Assembly: GCF_025698545.1 (NCBI RefSeq)
Contig: NC_068576.1
Span: 55,340,094-55,404,093, forward strand
Reading direction: 5' to 3'
Source of the DNA: Gossypium raimondii
Taxonomy: Eukaryota; Streptophyta; Magnoliopsida; Malvales; Malvaceae
DNA: 64,000 bases
In this document: in pieces, positions 24,901 to 36,800 of the stretch
Layout of the letters: each line of letters starts with the position of its first letter
Numbering within the stretch: position 1 is the stretch's first letter
Notes under the pieces: model-generated
The model's input: only the letters and a program-made list of their open reading frames with translations
Told to the model about the DNA's origin: nothing
Database searches by the model: none
Translations under genes and position numbers: made by a program

Positions 24901-27577
24901 CAGGGCATTGTTTACATTGACGAAGTTGATAAGATCACCAAAAAGGTTCTTTTCCTCCTCCTCTAATTTCTATCAGTTTTTTGCTGCTCTTTATTCATCT
25001 CTTACGTCTTGCTATGCAGGCCGAGAGCCTTAACATTAGCAGGGATGTGTCTGGGGAGGGTGTTCAGCAGGCATTACTAAAGATGCTAGAAGGAACAGTA
25101 AGTGCATAATTTCCTAACTGCAAAAATATTATATTGTAAATAATTTAGAAGTTGCAACAGCATGGTGTAGGATCCGTGTCTCTGGCATAGACCAGTTTGG
25201 TATCAGTTTCATAAGCCAAGCTAATAATCACCAATTCTAATTAGTATTTACTCAGGTTGGTTTAATAAGTGATTCACTATCCTGACCCCGGTTGCTTTAT
25301 TTGTTGGTCCAGATTGTTAATGTTCCTGAGAAGGGAGCTAGAAAGCATCCTAGAGGTGAAAATATTCAGGTATACACTCAGAGTTGCAAGTTTTGATGGG
25401 TGTTTACTTTTTTACATTATGCACTATTTTGAGCTCATGGATATGATATTTGTGTTTTTTTTTAAACATCTGATTGGGACTCCATAATGGCAAAATCTTC
25501 ATGACTGATTTTGCCAGGCTCTGCATTTTTATGTTCTTTTCCCTCTCTATAGGAACACGGTGTTATTGTTGGTTCTTTTTTGTATTTCTTCGCAGATTGA
25601 CACAAAGGACATACTCTTCATATGTGGGGGTGCTTTTATTGACATAGAGAAAACAATTTCAGAAAGGTTATACCAATATAGAAATTACTGTATTTGTCTC
25701 CAGTACTTTTTAACATGTACAATTTAAAGTTTCTTGAATGGATTTCAGACTTCAAGATTCTTCAATTGGTTTTGGAGCTCCGGTGCGTGCAAACATGAGA
25801 GCTGGCGGTGTTACAAATGCTGCCTTGACATCATCTTTAATGGAGACCGTAAGTTCTCTATATAGTATTTGGGATGACATACCATTTTAGATTCTCGCAT
25901 TTCTATATGAAACATTTTTATTTGGCAGGTTGAAAGTACTGATCTTGTTGCATATGGTTTGATACCGGAATTTGTTGGGCGATTCCCTGTTCTTGTCAGT
26001 TTATTGGCTCTGACTGAAGAACAACTTGTTCAGGTGAATGTTTGTCTTTAGAAAATGTAATGGAAGATTACTGTTGTATGCAAGTTATTCAGTTAATTAT
26101 GGTCTTTGAAAGTGCAAGTTGCAACTGTTGTTATATTAAAGGTTCCTTTCTTGCACAAGTGATGTGATTGTTTAATTCAGCTTCTTATATGGTGCAACTG
26201 TTGCGACTATTTTAGGTGCTAACAGAGCCAAAAAATGCCCTATGCAAGCAATACAAAAAGATGTTCCAAATGAATGGAGTAAGTTCTTTACATAACCCTA
26301 CTTTAAATGCTAATTATATTTGTATTCAGTACATTTAATTTGCCTGCAGTTCTATACACCAATTGATTTCACTTTATCTTCTTTCTCCTTAGGTCAATTT
26401 GCATATCACAGAAGGTGCTTTGAAATCAATTGCCAGAAAAGCAATAACTAAAAATACTGGGGCCAGAGGTTTACGAGCCATCTTGGAGAATATCTTGATG
26501 GATGCCATGTATGAGGTAGCTATGCCGTGCTATTCTGACTTTTTTTCTCACCTGCTATTGACTATAGAGTGATATCCGTGGTGAAAAAAGTTATCCAATG
26601 TTGATTTATGCATGATGTGGCCTGTTTATTACAAGTTTATATGCTATTCAAGAAGTTTCGAACACACAAACTGTTATACTTTCCCCAAAAGCAATGCCGC
26701 AGATTAAAGTAGGAAATCTTTGTCAGTGCTAAAAGGACTACTTCGATACTTACATTGGCTTGCATTTGGAAACCTTGTAAAATATAGTAGAAAACCTTAA
26801 GAGTCTAGACTTTCAGTTTAGTGGATTAAACAAAGGATTAATATAATATTTGGCCCTGAACTTGGCAATGAGTACCTAAAACTGTTTTGGTCCACATTTG
26901 TCTCGCAACTTGGTAGCTTTTTCCCAATTTAATTCCTGAACTTGGATTCCGTTAAGGTGTCATGACGTAGCACAATCTCAGTGTCAATCACTAATGAAAT
27001 CCAAGTTCAGGGTGGACCTCGTTAATGTGGACCGAAAGAAAGTTCAGTATCAAAGTGGACCTCGTTGCCAAGTTCAAAGGTCAACAATTACATTAACCCT
27101 AAAAGAAAGACAAAATTATGACTAGACTGGATTTAGAACAAGGTGTCACTAAGATTTCATCTTTTGTGCTTTCCAGTTTCTCTTCAATTATTTGTTTTGG
27201 ACCAATTGGTTTTAGATACCATGCAACACAAACTTCATGGATTTTCTTACATTTCTGCTTTGCAGATACCGGATGTTAGGACTGGCGATGACATAATAGA
27301 TGCGGTAGTAGTCGATGAGGAAGCCGTTGAACTTAAAGGCCGTGGAAGCGGTGCAAAGATTCTTTACGGTAAAGGTGCATTGGACAGTTACCTTTCACAA
27401 CCAAAATTGAAGGACTTGGAGGTATGTGTATATAACTTGGACCATTATTTCATTATATGAACGGAGTATTTTCTGAAAATGTGAGTAGTATTATATTAAA
27501 AAATATTGTGTTTGCAGACAAGTGGGGAACCCGAGGTGGAAACAGAGCTTCTTCCTTCAGTTGTTGCCAGTATGTAA
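21908..27577 (+). CDS. CLPX: ATP-dependent Clp protease ATP-binding subunit ClpX, mitochondrial type
   Basis: Fifteen coding exons join to 592 aa: 21908-22504, 22885-22946, 23448-23548, 23909-23988, 24506-24556, 24871-24945, 25020-25097, 25313-25369, 25596-25666, 25749-25848, 25929-26033, 26216-26278, 26393-26515, 27266-27421, 27518-27577. Known role: AAA+ unfoldase that feeds substrates into ClpP in the mitochondrial matrix. The N-terminus is basic, with Ser and Thr, and fits a presequence. A Gly-rich run of about 30 residues follows (about 135-165). Motifs: Walker A GPTGSGKT (249-256), pore loop GYVG at the start of exon 5, Walker B IVYIDE (Asp314, Glu315), RKH-type loop [11 protein letters not shown] loop SIGFG (ClpP docking), sensor/Arg-finger segment [10 protein letters not shown], and sensor-2 TGARGLR. 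No CXXC zinc-binding N-domain is visible. Intron 4 has a GC donor. Family assignment is firm; the organelle is inferred. Confidence 0.95.
26835..27110. repeat. MITE-like inverted repeat in ClpX intron 13
   Basis: Left end AGGATTAATATAATATTTGG and right end AACAATTACATTAACCCT are inverted copies. They continue inward as CCTGAACTTGGCAA against TTGCCAAGTTCAAAGG. The middle has 'gtcatgacgtagcacaatctcag'. No certain TSD. It differs from the GGTAAAAGTACC family. Confidence 0.6.
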
Positions 27578-29187
27578 GGATTTGGATGTAAACTTAGTTG
27601 TACATAGTAAGCTGACATTATCAATTTAATAGATGATTATTATTTATTATTATACACATAAATACTTGGTCAACTATCATTTTATGGGGGGAAAAAGAAA
27701 TGGAGTGATTTAGTTTCACTGGGCATGTATCATGTATCATGTATCAAGTATCAAGTAGTAATCAACCCCATCCACTCCCAAATCATCAAATAATAGTGTC
27801 ATTGAAATTCAGTGTTGTATGAGTTTTATATGCTGATATATCTGTGCTGTTTACATGTTATAAAATGTGGCGCTACTTTAGATGGAGATTCCATATTAAA
27901 ATCATTTGCAGGTTGGAATTTATTCCGTTTTTGAAACTGGGCTGGTTGGTTTTTTTTTTTTTATGAATTTAATTACTGATTAAAATTGGCCTCCCTACCC
28001 AATCTTAGTATAGTTATTATACTATTAATTTAACATAATCTCTTGTAATTAGACTAAATTATTGAAAATTCTGTAAGCCCATCGATGTGAGATTTTTTAT
28101 ATATCTAAAGAATTCTAAAATTTCAATCTCTACTAATGACATCTCTCTCCGTACAACAGAAATAGTTTTTACTTTTATTAATTTACCTTTTACCTCCAAG
28201 GCTTGGTAGAAAGGAACAATACAACAGCATTGTACAATGTACACCTACTTTTATTCTAGTTGAATGCTGTACTTTTGAGATCCAGCGAGGAATTTCGGAT
28301 AAGAAGATGATAAAAGTGAGAGATGGACAAAAATTATTCTACCCAAAACAAACAAGAAGAAAAAAAAAAAAAAAGTCTGTACTATGAAATTATCTGATGC
28401 ACTAGATATATTATTTTCATATAATACTTTTGAAATATCCAATTAATGAGAATAAATAATTGTCATTTACATCAATTCGAAAAATAAAGAACGAATTAAA
28501 TTTATAATTGTATGCGTAATAGAAGATTAGTAATCAAGTTTAACCAAACAAATTTGATTAAAATTTTAAATTTTAAAATATATAAAAACTCAATTTCCAT
28601 AAAATACGACAACTAATAGCAGAATTTTAGAAAAATCATCTTTAAGCCATTGCCCCAACATAGCTTTACTTTACACTGCTAAAAGCTAAAAGACCCCAAA
28701 AAAACGAACTTCTCTTTTAAAATACGAAAATCCACATCCACAGACCTATTTCATCATAACAGTTGTCACTCGTTTATTCTGCTGTTACCATATGGACCCG
28801 CCACGTACACTGCTCCATATGGTTTTAAACCGCCGTTGGCCTTGCTTTGATGACCAATACAAACACGTCAACATTGCACTGGCCAAGGGTTTCTCAGCAC
28901 CGACACCATTAATTTTTTTTAAGGTAAACATCAGCCTCACACTTACCCTAAGAATATTGCTACGCCAACAACCCACCAAGCAAAAACATTATAATTAACA
29001 CTTGTAATTTTATGTGTTTATATTGCTCACATTTAAAAAAAAATACGAAAATACAATACACAATTTTTTATATTCTATATTCTAGTTCTAACCTTCTAGA
29101 ACATGTCGGGAGTTAAATTTTTAACGATAATAACGACCTTTATTACAATATCATGGGTAAAAAAAAATTAGGACGTAAAAAAAAAAA
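27578..29187. other. Convergent intergenic region between ClpX and pectinesterase
   Basis: Holds the 3' flanks of both genes. A short direct repeat (catgtatcatgtatcatgt, then atcaagtatcaag) lies at about 27724-27755. The frame at 28792-28998 and its antisense partner look like chance ORFs. No RNA gene recognised. Confidence 0.45.
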
Positions 29188-31677
29188 TTAAACTTGTAGG
29201 CCAGAAAAGAAAGCAACTCCGGTTGATGGTAACCATGAAGTTCCATAGATGAATTTTGCAACGGTGAATTTACTTGCTTCAACTTCTGAAGTGATGACTC
29301 GATACCCAGGCCATCTTACTCGTTGTCCGACCGCCGCACCCGGGCCGGAATTCATGTATTCGCCGTAGTATAATGTATCTAAAGCGAATGTTCCACTCCA
29401 TTCTAACCATCCCCTTGAGTGAACGTGGTTGCCCATGTATGATAACATGTATACGGTCCTTGAATATAGCTTCCACGGACGGCCTAGGTATGTTGGGAAG
29501 CTTGATTTGGCGGCGGCGAGGTCCTGTGTGGGTATGATTCGACATGCATGGATTGAAATACCGGTGTTTTGGTTCGGGTCTTTTCGGTTTTGGGCTGTGA
29601 TGGTGTTTTTTTGTTGGGGCATGGGTTTCCGGGCGTAAAGGCTACAGTTTTGGAGTACTACGGCGGCGTTACCGAAAATGAAATCAACTGTTCCGTAAAC
29701 ATCGCATTCGCGGTAGAATTGACGGTTGGAGTGGACGTATAAAGTGTCTTGGTAACCGATGATGTTGCACCTGTATACGACGGCGTGGTCAGCTCCGACT
29801 CTAAGAGCCACTGCTTGGTGCTTGGCGGGTCCGGCATAGTTCTCGAATGTCATGTCCCTTGCAATAAAACCAGCCCCAGTTGCCGCTGAAAGTGAAAACA
29901 AACCAATGAATGATACAGCTTTCTTTGAAAATGAAGCAAATTAGAACGAGATTAGCTACGAAATTTGTGGGATCTTTTTTTTCGCTTTGATAATAATAAT
30001 GATAACATGACAATTAATTATGATACGAATAATAGATACAAAAAGAACAAATTAAATATTGCATAATATATGACCACTTTATAAACGAAAAAACCAATTT
30101 GGACAATCCCTACCTCGATTTTTATTAAAATAAAATAACACAAGGTTTGTAATTTCCAATTGTATGGACAAGACGTAGATAAGGTAAAGTGGCTGCAAGA
30201 ATCTAGGGCTTTGTCTGTCTAATAACATCCCACGTGCGAATTCTAACATCATGCACCATGGACAAGCTTAATGGTTTCGGTCCAATAGTTTACTATTTTA
30301 TTTGATAATTTAATTATTTTAATTATAGTAGAATATTGTATATTTTGTGGAGGAAATAAAATAAGAAGGGTGAAACTGACCAAAGGCAGCAGTGTGGAAA
30401 GTAGTCATGTGCTCAGCTACACTTTTTCCTCCTGTAATCACTGTTTTACCTTTTCCGTCACCTATAAACATCAAGTTTATTTTCTTCCTCCCCACCTTCA
30501 AATTATCCTCTTCGTACCTGTAAAAATTATATTTATCATAAAAATTTAAAAAATATTTAATTATCCAAAAAGAATATTACATCACACATAATTAGATATT
30601 TTTAATCTGTAAATATCAATAACAGTAACGTAAAGGTGATGTCAGAAAAGCCAAAAGGGAAAAAGTTTGTAATAAAATTTAACTTTTTTATCATAACGGA
30701 AAATTTTACCTTCCTGCCTTCACGTAGATGATGATCCGACGAGTACTATGCTCCGGCGCCTTTTTAATCGCCTCAGCAATCGTTTTAACGGTGCCGCTTC
30801 CATCTTTCGAGACGGTTATATCGGCCTGGATCCCCGACACGGGCTTGTTCAGCAGCTCCCTCTCTTTTCTCCCCAGCCATTTCGGGAAATTCTCCTCGTC
30901 GACATTCCCTCCCGATAAATCGTCATCCGCCGATAGCAGCCTCCGGTTCTGAATAGGAACTCCGGCGAAATCGTCTCCGCCGCTCGCAGCGAAGATCGAC
31001 AGGCAGTTACTTACCAGCTCCGACAAGTCCTTCAGTTTGTCAGTCACTTGATCCTTCACCGTCCCGCTCACTCCATCGAATCCCTCCGTACACGTGTCAT
31101 GGTTCGTCAGCGCGGCGCTGAGCCACGTCATCACGTCCTGGGGTGATCCTCCGCCATTGTTTCCGCCGTCCTGGGAGGGAATGATGGACGACAGGGAACG
31201 GGAGAGCGCGTCGACGGAATCATCCAGAAGCTCGAGGCAATCGTCGTACGCCGACCGTACACGTGGATCCATCTGGACGAATGAGATCGAGTTGGCCAGA
31301 TAAAGCGCTTTACTAAAGTGCTGCAGCGTCATATTGAATGAAATGTGAACCAGGTCTTGCTCATTAGCAGTGAGCGAGCCAGGGAACTCGAGGAGTGAGT
31401 TGACACAGAGGTTCGGGAACCGAGTCCTACTACAAGTTTTAGAAATAGCTTGTGTCGGCTTACGTCGGACTTGGGTACCGACAGGATCAGCACCGGCTTC
31501 ACGGAGACCAATCACGAGTCCGGCACAAACAGCCGAGGCAACGATCATCGTCAATGCAATAACCGAAAGAATAACGATCTTTCTCTTGTTGTTTTTGGCT
31601 TTGGGTTCTTCATGATTTTGTTGCTGAGTAACTCCAGAGCTGCCGGGTTCAGATGGTCGGAGCCTGTCATACGCCAT
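29188..31677 (-). CDS. Pectinesterase with N-terminal inhibitor-like pro-region
   Basis: Three coding exons on the minus strand (31677-30710, 30517-30381, 29885-29188) join to 600 aa. Known reaction: hydrolysis of methyl esters of homogalacturonan in the cell wall, giving pectate and methanol. The protein has a short cytosolic stretch, a membrane anchor/signal segment (about 33-58, IVILSVIALTMIVASAVCAG), an inhibitor-like pro-region (about 73-230), and an RRLL processing motif (NRRLLS) with a second basic site (KEREL) before the catalytic part. Catalytic residues are intact and spaced as in carrot PME: Gln391 (QAVALR), Gln413 and Asp414 (QDTLY), Asp435 (DFIFG), Arg503 and Trp505 (LGRPW). Start chosen at the ATG of MAYDRLRP, conserved in position before the anchor; an in-frame upstream ATG at 31719 is less likely. 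Its 5' part is repeated at 32957-33666. Confidence 0.95.
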
Positions 31678-31792
31678 TGCTGTTCCTTTTTCAGGTGGTG
31701 GCTGCAAAATCAGTAACAAAATGTAGATAGCAACAAAAAAAGGCTATTAATATCACTACAACAATATAATAAGAGTTAAATGAGAGAGATGG

Positions 31793-31802
31793 ATTATATA
31801 AA
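31793..31802 (-). promoter_or_regulatory. Probable TATA box of the pectinesterase gene
   Basis: Reads TTTATATAAT on the minus strand about 120 bases upstream of the chosen ATG, a usual distance allowing a ~90-base leader. The same box is present in the duplicated unit at 33783-33792. Inferred from motif and position only. Confidence 0.45.
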
Positions 31803-32078
31803 AGAAAAAAAAGGTGGAAGTGAGTGAGTGTGTGCGAGAGAGAGTAATAGAGAAGGTTGGTGTTAGGTCCATGTCGTAAAGCATGAGCTGTCTTCTACTT
31901 TCAGCTCTTTTGCCCATTGGAGGATGAGCTATAAACCATTTTAACTCCCCTTTAAAAACTCGTATTTTTAAATTTATATGGATTTATATTTTTTTATACA
32001 ATAGTTCATAAATTTTAACAAATACTCACTGTTTCGAGTCTAGCGGTGATTTATCAGATTTTATATTATATTTAAATA

Positions 32079-32375
32079 GGTAAATGTGTCCTCTATTCAA
32101 AAAAATACGCTAAATTGATTATTGTATATTAGTTGAAAAATAAATTAATCCTTTTATTAAAAAATCATTTATTTGTATTGCTAAAATTAGTGTGGTAGAT
32201 GAAATAAGTACCTCATATTAAGACCAATTTTTAACAATACAAATGGATACAATTTTAACAGGATAACCAGTTTACTCTTTAATCTAACATGTAGGGACTA
32301 TTTTATCTATTTTTGAATAAATAAAATAAAATACAATCCAACTTTTAGTACATGATCCTCTACAATATTTTTACC
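32079..32375. mobile_element. MITE of the GGTAAAAGTACC family (inside duplication unit 1)
   Basis: Starts GGTAAATGTGTCCTC, ends CTACAATATTTTTACC. Flanking 10-mers TATTTAAATA and TATTTAAATT differ at one base and are probably the TSD. It carries the family's 'aatctaacatgtagggacta' and 'accaatttttaacaatac' phrases. Confidence 0.75.
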
Positions 32376-32956
32376 TATTTAAATTCATTCTTTTTATTTT
32401 TATGATCATCTTTTGGATATTAAATAATAAAAAAGGTGGATGTGGAAAATAATATATATATACACATTTATCTGATTCATTATATGAATGATTTTATTTT
32501 GAAAGGATATATGAATAATTTAAGAGAAGAAAGTTAACGAGAACTTTTGCATGCTTTTAAAAGCAATTAAGTAAATGACTTAATTAACAAGTTTGATAAA
32601 TGCGTGGATTTGTTCCATAAAATGTCAGTTAGTTATGAACATCATTCGACTTAAAAGATGTTTTTAATATGATTTCACCTTTTCGTTTTCTGATATATCT
32701 TTCCGACAGTAGTTGGGTTTTTCTGATGGCATAAAAGTGTTTGTGCTTTCTTGTAATGACAAAATCTGATGTCAATCGTATTCTACAGGTATATATACAT
32801 ATTTTGTTTAATACTGTACGGGAATTGTAATATAATTAATAAGGTGTACTATATAATATATTTAGAAAACCATAAATATATATATATGCCACACGTATTT
32901 TTCAAAGGGTTTATATAAATTTGATTTTTAACTTTGTAATTAGGTCCATTTTAGTA

Positions 32957-33666
32957 CGAAATCGTCTCCGCCGCTCGCAGCGAAGATCGACAGGCAGTTA
33001 CTTACCAGCTCCGACAAGTCCTTCAGTTTGTCAGTCACTTGATCCTTCACCGTCCCGCTCACTCCATCGAATCCCTCCGTACACGTGTCATGGTTCGTCA
33101 GCGCGGCGCTGAGCCACGTCATCACGTCCTGGGGTGATCCTCCGCCATTGTTTCCGCCGTCCTGGGAGGGAATGATGGACGACAGGAACGGAGAGCGCGT
33201 CGACGGAATCATCCAGAAGCTCGAGGCAATCGTCGTACGCCGACCGTACACGTGGATCCATCTGGACGAATGAGATCGAGTTGGCCAGATAAAGCGCTTT
33301 ACTAAAGTGCTGCAGCGTCATATTGAATGAAATGTGAACCAGGTCTTGCTCATTAGCAGTGAGCGAGCCAGGGAACTCGAGGAGTGAGTTGACACAGAGG
33401 TTCGGGAACCGAGTCCTACTACAAGTTTTAGAAATAGCTTGTGTCGGCTTACGTCGGACTTGGGTACCGACAGGATCAGCACCGGCTTCACGGAGACCAA
33501 TCACGAGTCCGGCACAAACAGCCGAGGCAACGATCATCGTCAATGCAATAACCGAAAGAATAACGATCTTTCTCTTGTTGTTTTTGGCTTTGGGTTCTTC
33601 ATGATTTTGTTGCTGAGTAACTCCAGAGCTGCCGGGTTCAGATGGTCGGAGCCTGTCATACGCCAT
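32957..33666 (-). pseudogene. Truncated, frameshifted 5' copy of the pectinesterase gene
   Basis: Copy of the first ~710 coding bases of the pectinesterase at 29188-31677, from the same ATG (33666) with anchor and part of the pro-region. Two single-G losses close together near 33184-33192 (GGGAACGGG in the intact gene, GGAACGG here) shift the frame. The copy then stops at the duplication junction, so the rest of the pro-region and the whole catalytic domain are missing. Its promoter copy is complete, so a short transcript is possible. It cannot encode an esterase. Confidence 0.9.
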
Positions 33667-34076
33667 TGCTGTTCCTTTTTCAGGTGGTGGCTGCAAAAAT
33701 CAGTAACAAAATGTAGATAGCAACAAAAAAAAGGCTATTAATATCACTACAACAATATAATAAGAGTTAAATGAGAGAGATGGATTATATAAAAGAAAAA
33801 AAAAAGGTGGAAGTGAGTGAGTGTGTGCGAGAGAGAGTAATAGAGAAGGTTGGTGTTAGGTCCATGTCGTAAAGCATGAGCTGTCTTCTACTTTCAGCTC
33901 TTTTGCCCATTGGAGGGGATGAGCTATAAACCATTTTAACTCCCCTTTTAAAAACTCGTATTTTTTAAATTTATATGGATTTATATTTTTTTTATACAAT
34001 AGTTCATAAATTTTAACAAATACTCACTGTTTCGAGTCTAGCGGTGATTTATCAGATTTTATATTATATTTAAATA

Positions 34077-34371
34077 GGTAAATGTGTCCTCTATTCAAAA
34101 AAATACGCTAAATTGATTATTGTATATTAGTTGAAAAATAAATTAATCCTTTTATTAAAAATCATTTATTTGTATTGCTAAAAATTAGTGTGGTAGATGA
34201 AATAAGTACCTCATATTAAGACCAATTTTAACAATACAAATGGATACAATTTTAACAGGATAACCAGTTTACTTTTAATCTAACATGTAGGGACTATTTT
34301 ATCTATTTTTGAATAAATAAAATAAAATACAATCCAACTTTTAGTACATGATCCTCTACAATATTTTTACC
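34077..34371. mobile_element. MITE of the GGTAAAAGTACC family (copy inside duplication unit 2)
   Basis: Duplicated with its surroundings from 32079-32375, so it is not an independent insertion. It differs from unit 1 only by a few length changes. Confidence 0.75.
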
Positions 34372-34919
34372 TATTTAAATTCATTCTTTTTATTTTTATG
34401 ATCATCTTTTGGATATTAAATAATAAAAAAAGGTGGATGTGGAAAATAATATATATATACATTTATCTGATTCATTATATGAATGATTTTATTTTGAAAG
34501 GATATATGAATAATTTAAGAGAAGAAAGTTAACGAGAACTTTTGCATGCTTTTAAAAGCAATTAAGTAAATGACTTAATTAACAAGTTTGATAAATGCGT
34601 GGATTTGTTCCATAAAATGTCAGTTAGTTATGAACATCATTCGACTTAAAAGATGTTTTTAATATGATTTCACCTTTTCGTTTTCTGATATATCTTTCCG
34701 ACAGTAGTTGGGTTTTTCTGATGGCATAAAAGTGTTTGTGCTTTCTTGTAATGACAAAATCTGATGTCAATCGTATTCTACAGGTATATATACATATTTT
34801 GTTTAATACTGTACGGGAATTGTAATATAATTAATAAGGTGTACTATATAATATATTTAGAAAACCATAAATATATATATATGCCACACGTATTTTTCAA
34901 AGGGTTTATATAAATTTGA

Positions 34920-35526
34920 TTTTTTAACTTTGTAATTAGGTCCATTTTAGTATTTTTATTTTATATTCATTTTTGTACTTAAATTTGATAATTAGATTTA
35001 TTTTGGTCTTTGAACTTCAAAAAAAAAAAAACTTGTTGTGTGGCACTATGAGATTGTGACACATCATCACTTGAAAATTAAAAATTTATATAAATTTCCA
35101 AGTAATGATGTGATACAATCTTATAGTGTCACGTGCGGTATTCGAATAACCGGACCGATGATTAAATCGGTTAGACCACTGGTTTTCGATTCATTCGATT
35201 TGATCAGTTCAACCGCTAGACCAATAATAAATAAATTATCTTTTCATTTAATTAGTTCAACCTATTCAACTATTGGCTTTTTGTCCCAATTTTCATTTTT
35301 CCCCGCTTTCGAGCAATTCCCAATTCAACCCTTTGCTTGGACAAATATAGTGGTTGATTCCTAGTCCAATCAATTCGACGGCCAATCTAGTCTTGTTCGA
35401 AGAACACCAATTACATCACCAAATCTTGACAAAATATAAGTTGAGGGACCAAAATGGATATGATTACCAAATTCAGAGACCAAAATGAACAAAAAAAATT
35501 ACAAATACTAAAATTGGACTTAATCG
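34920..35526. repeat. Inverted-repeat element cut by the duplication break
   Basis: Left arm TAATTAGGTCCATTTTAGTA and right arm TACTAAAATTGGACTTAATC are inverted copies, with further pairing inward ('ttttggtctttgaacttc' against 'attcagagaccaaaatgaac'). The inside has 'gtggcactatgagattgtgacacatcatcac' and degenerate 'accggaccgatgattaaatcggtt' text. The duplication junction at 34952 lies in its left arm. The frame at 35038-35364 is within it and is not a gene. Confidence 0.55.
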
Positions 35527-36479
35527 ACTCCCTTTTAAAACAATGAAAACTTACTTATACATATACATTTTTAATTTCTATAAAATTCATATTTTTATTT
35601 TCTTAATTGACTCCTTTAAAAAAATGTTATAAATTGTATAGAATTATAAAATATGTCATTTCAGACTAATACATATATAAATAAAGACTTTATTTAAAAA
35701 AGTGCTTGGTAGTGTTCTTTTTGCTTTATGCCCTTCTTGGGAAGGAAAATAAAGTAATTAAGCAAATAATATAATTTAGTGGTTCATCAAGATTATTATC
35801 CAAACATGTTCTAAGAATAAGAATAAGACTTTTTTTTTAAGAATCTCAATTTATTTAATTAAATAAAAGAATATTTTAAAGTTCAATTGGATAGTTCTTC
35901 AAAAATATTCAATTGGATAATATAAAATAAACCCAATGATTCGTTTACATATTTTAACTATATAACATTTTAGGTTATTATCTTTGTGGGTATGATATAA
36001 AATAAAATGTATAAAGTGAAATATTGATAGTTTTAAGCTTTATATTTAAAATTTTAATATATTTTTAATTAATAAAATATATATGTACCAATTATCAAAT
36101 CTAACCAAAAGTGTTATGGATCTATAAATGTCATGTAATAATCATATATTTTGTAAGAATAAAAAGAAAAAGAGAATTTCTTTTTTTTTTCTTTGGCCAA
36201 CATAAAATGAATTCCTTTTCGAAAAGAAGAGCAAAAGGAAGAAAAATATTTGGGAAAGAGAAGAGAATGTTCCATTAACGAATATTTGATTAAACTTATT
36301 CGAAAAAAATGAATGCGAAAAGGACGAATGTAAAATAAAAGGAAACTTTCATAGTGAATGTTATACATCCTTAATTGATGTTGAATTTCGAGTTTAAATT
36401 TATTTTATTTGAATTTAATTCGGTAAGATTATGACCCTAGCAGTTAATCTTATGGTAATTTATATAAATAAGATATTTT
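35527..36479. other. Intergenic, AT-rich
   Basis: No gene seen. The 84-codon minus frame at 36114-36368 is Phe/Ser/Lys-rich from AT-rich DNA and has no motif I recognise. Confidence 0.4.
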
Positions 36480-36800
36480 TTGTTACTTTTATTTAAAAAT
36501 GGACAATTAGTCTCTGTATGTTAGATCAAAGAGTAAATCCATCATTTCTGTTAAAAATTTCATCCATTTCTACTGTTAAAAACTGATGTAATTGACGAAA
36601 TAGCCAGAAAGTTACACATGACATGATACATATATGATATACCTCATGTTAACGTACATGGATTAATTTTAACAGTAGAAATTGATGAAATATCTAATAA
36701 AAGGCCATGCCTGCTCCTTGATCTTACATATAAGGACTAATTTGTCTATTTTCTGAATAGAGTGAGCAGAATGCAATTTGAATCCTAATACAATCTTATT
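36480..36800. repeat. Eroded MITE of the GGTAAAAGTACC family
   Basis: Contains 'ggacaattagtctctgtatgttagatcaaagagtaaat', 'aatttcatccatttctactg' and the inverted 'aacagtagaaattgatgaaat', 'ataaggactaatttgtc'. The outer ends are decayed. Confidence 0.6.

Larger units (their letters stand above)
30966..32956. repeat. Tandem duplication, unit 1 (pectinesterase 5' part plus promoter)
   Basis: This 1,991-bp block runs from within pectinesterase exon 1 through the promoter and upstream DNA. It is directly followed by unit 2. Junction: ...TTTTAGTA | CGAAATCG... I see no microhomology at the break points. It includes a GGTAAAAG-family MITE at 32079-32375. Confidence 0.95.
32957..34952. repeat. Tandem duplication, unit 2
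   Basis: This 1,996-bp copy of 30966-32956 is in the same orientation. Reading the two side by side I found only length differences: mostly homopolymer changes, plus one lost C, a GG gain and an AC dinucleotide difference. I noticed no plain substitutions. The distal end falls at 34952, inside the inverted-repeat element at 34920-35526. Confidence 0.95.

Noticed and set aside
32940-33251. 103-codon minus frame as a separate pectinesterase-related gene
   Set aside because: It is the restored frame of the broken duplicate after the two-base shift and runs across the duplication junction.
36114-36368. Possible organelle-derived ORF (Phe/Ser/Lys rich)
   Set aside because: AT-rich composition explains the amino acids; no recognised organelle protein.
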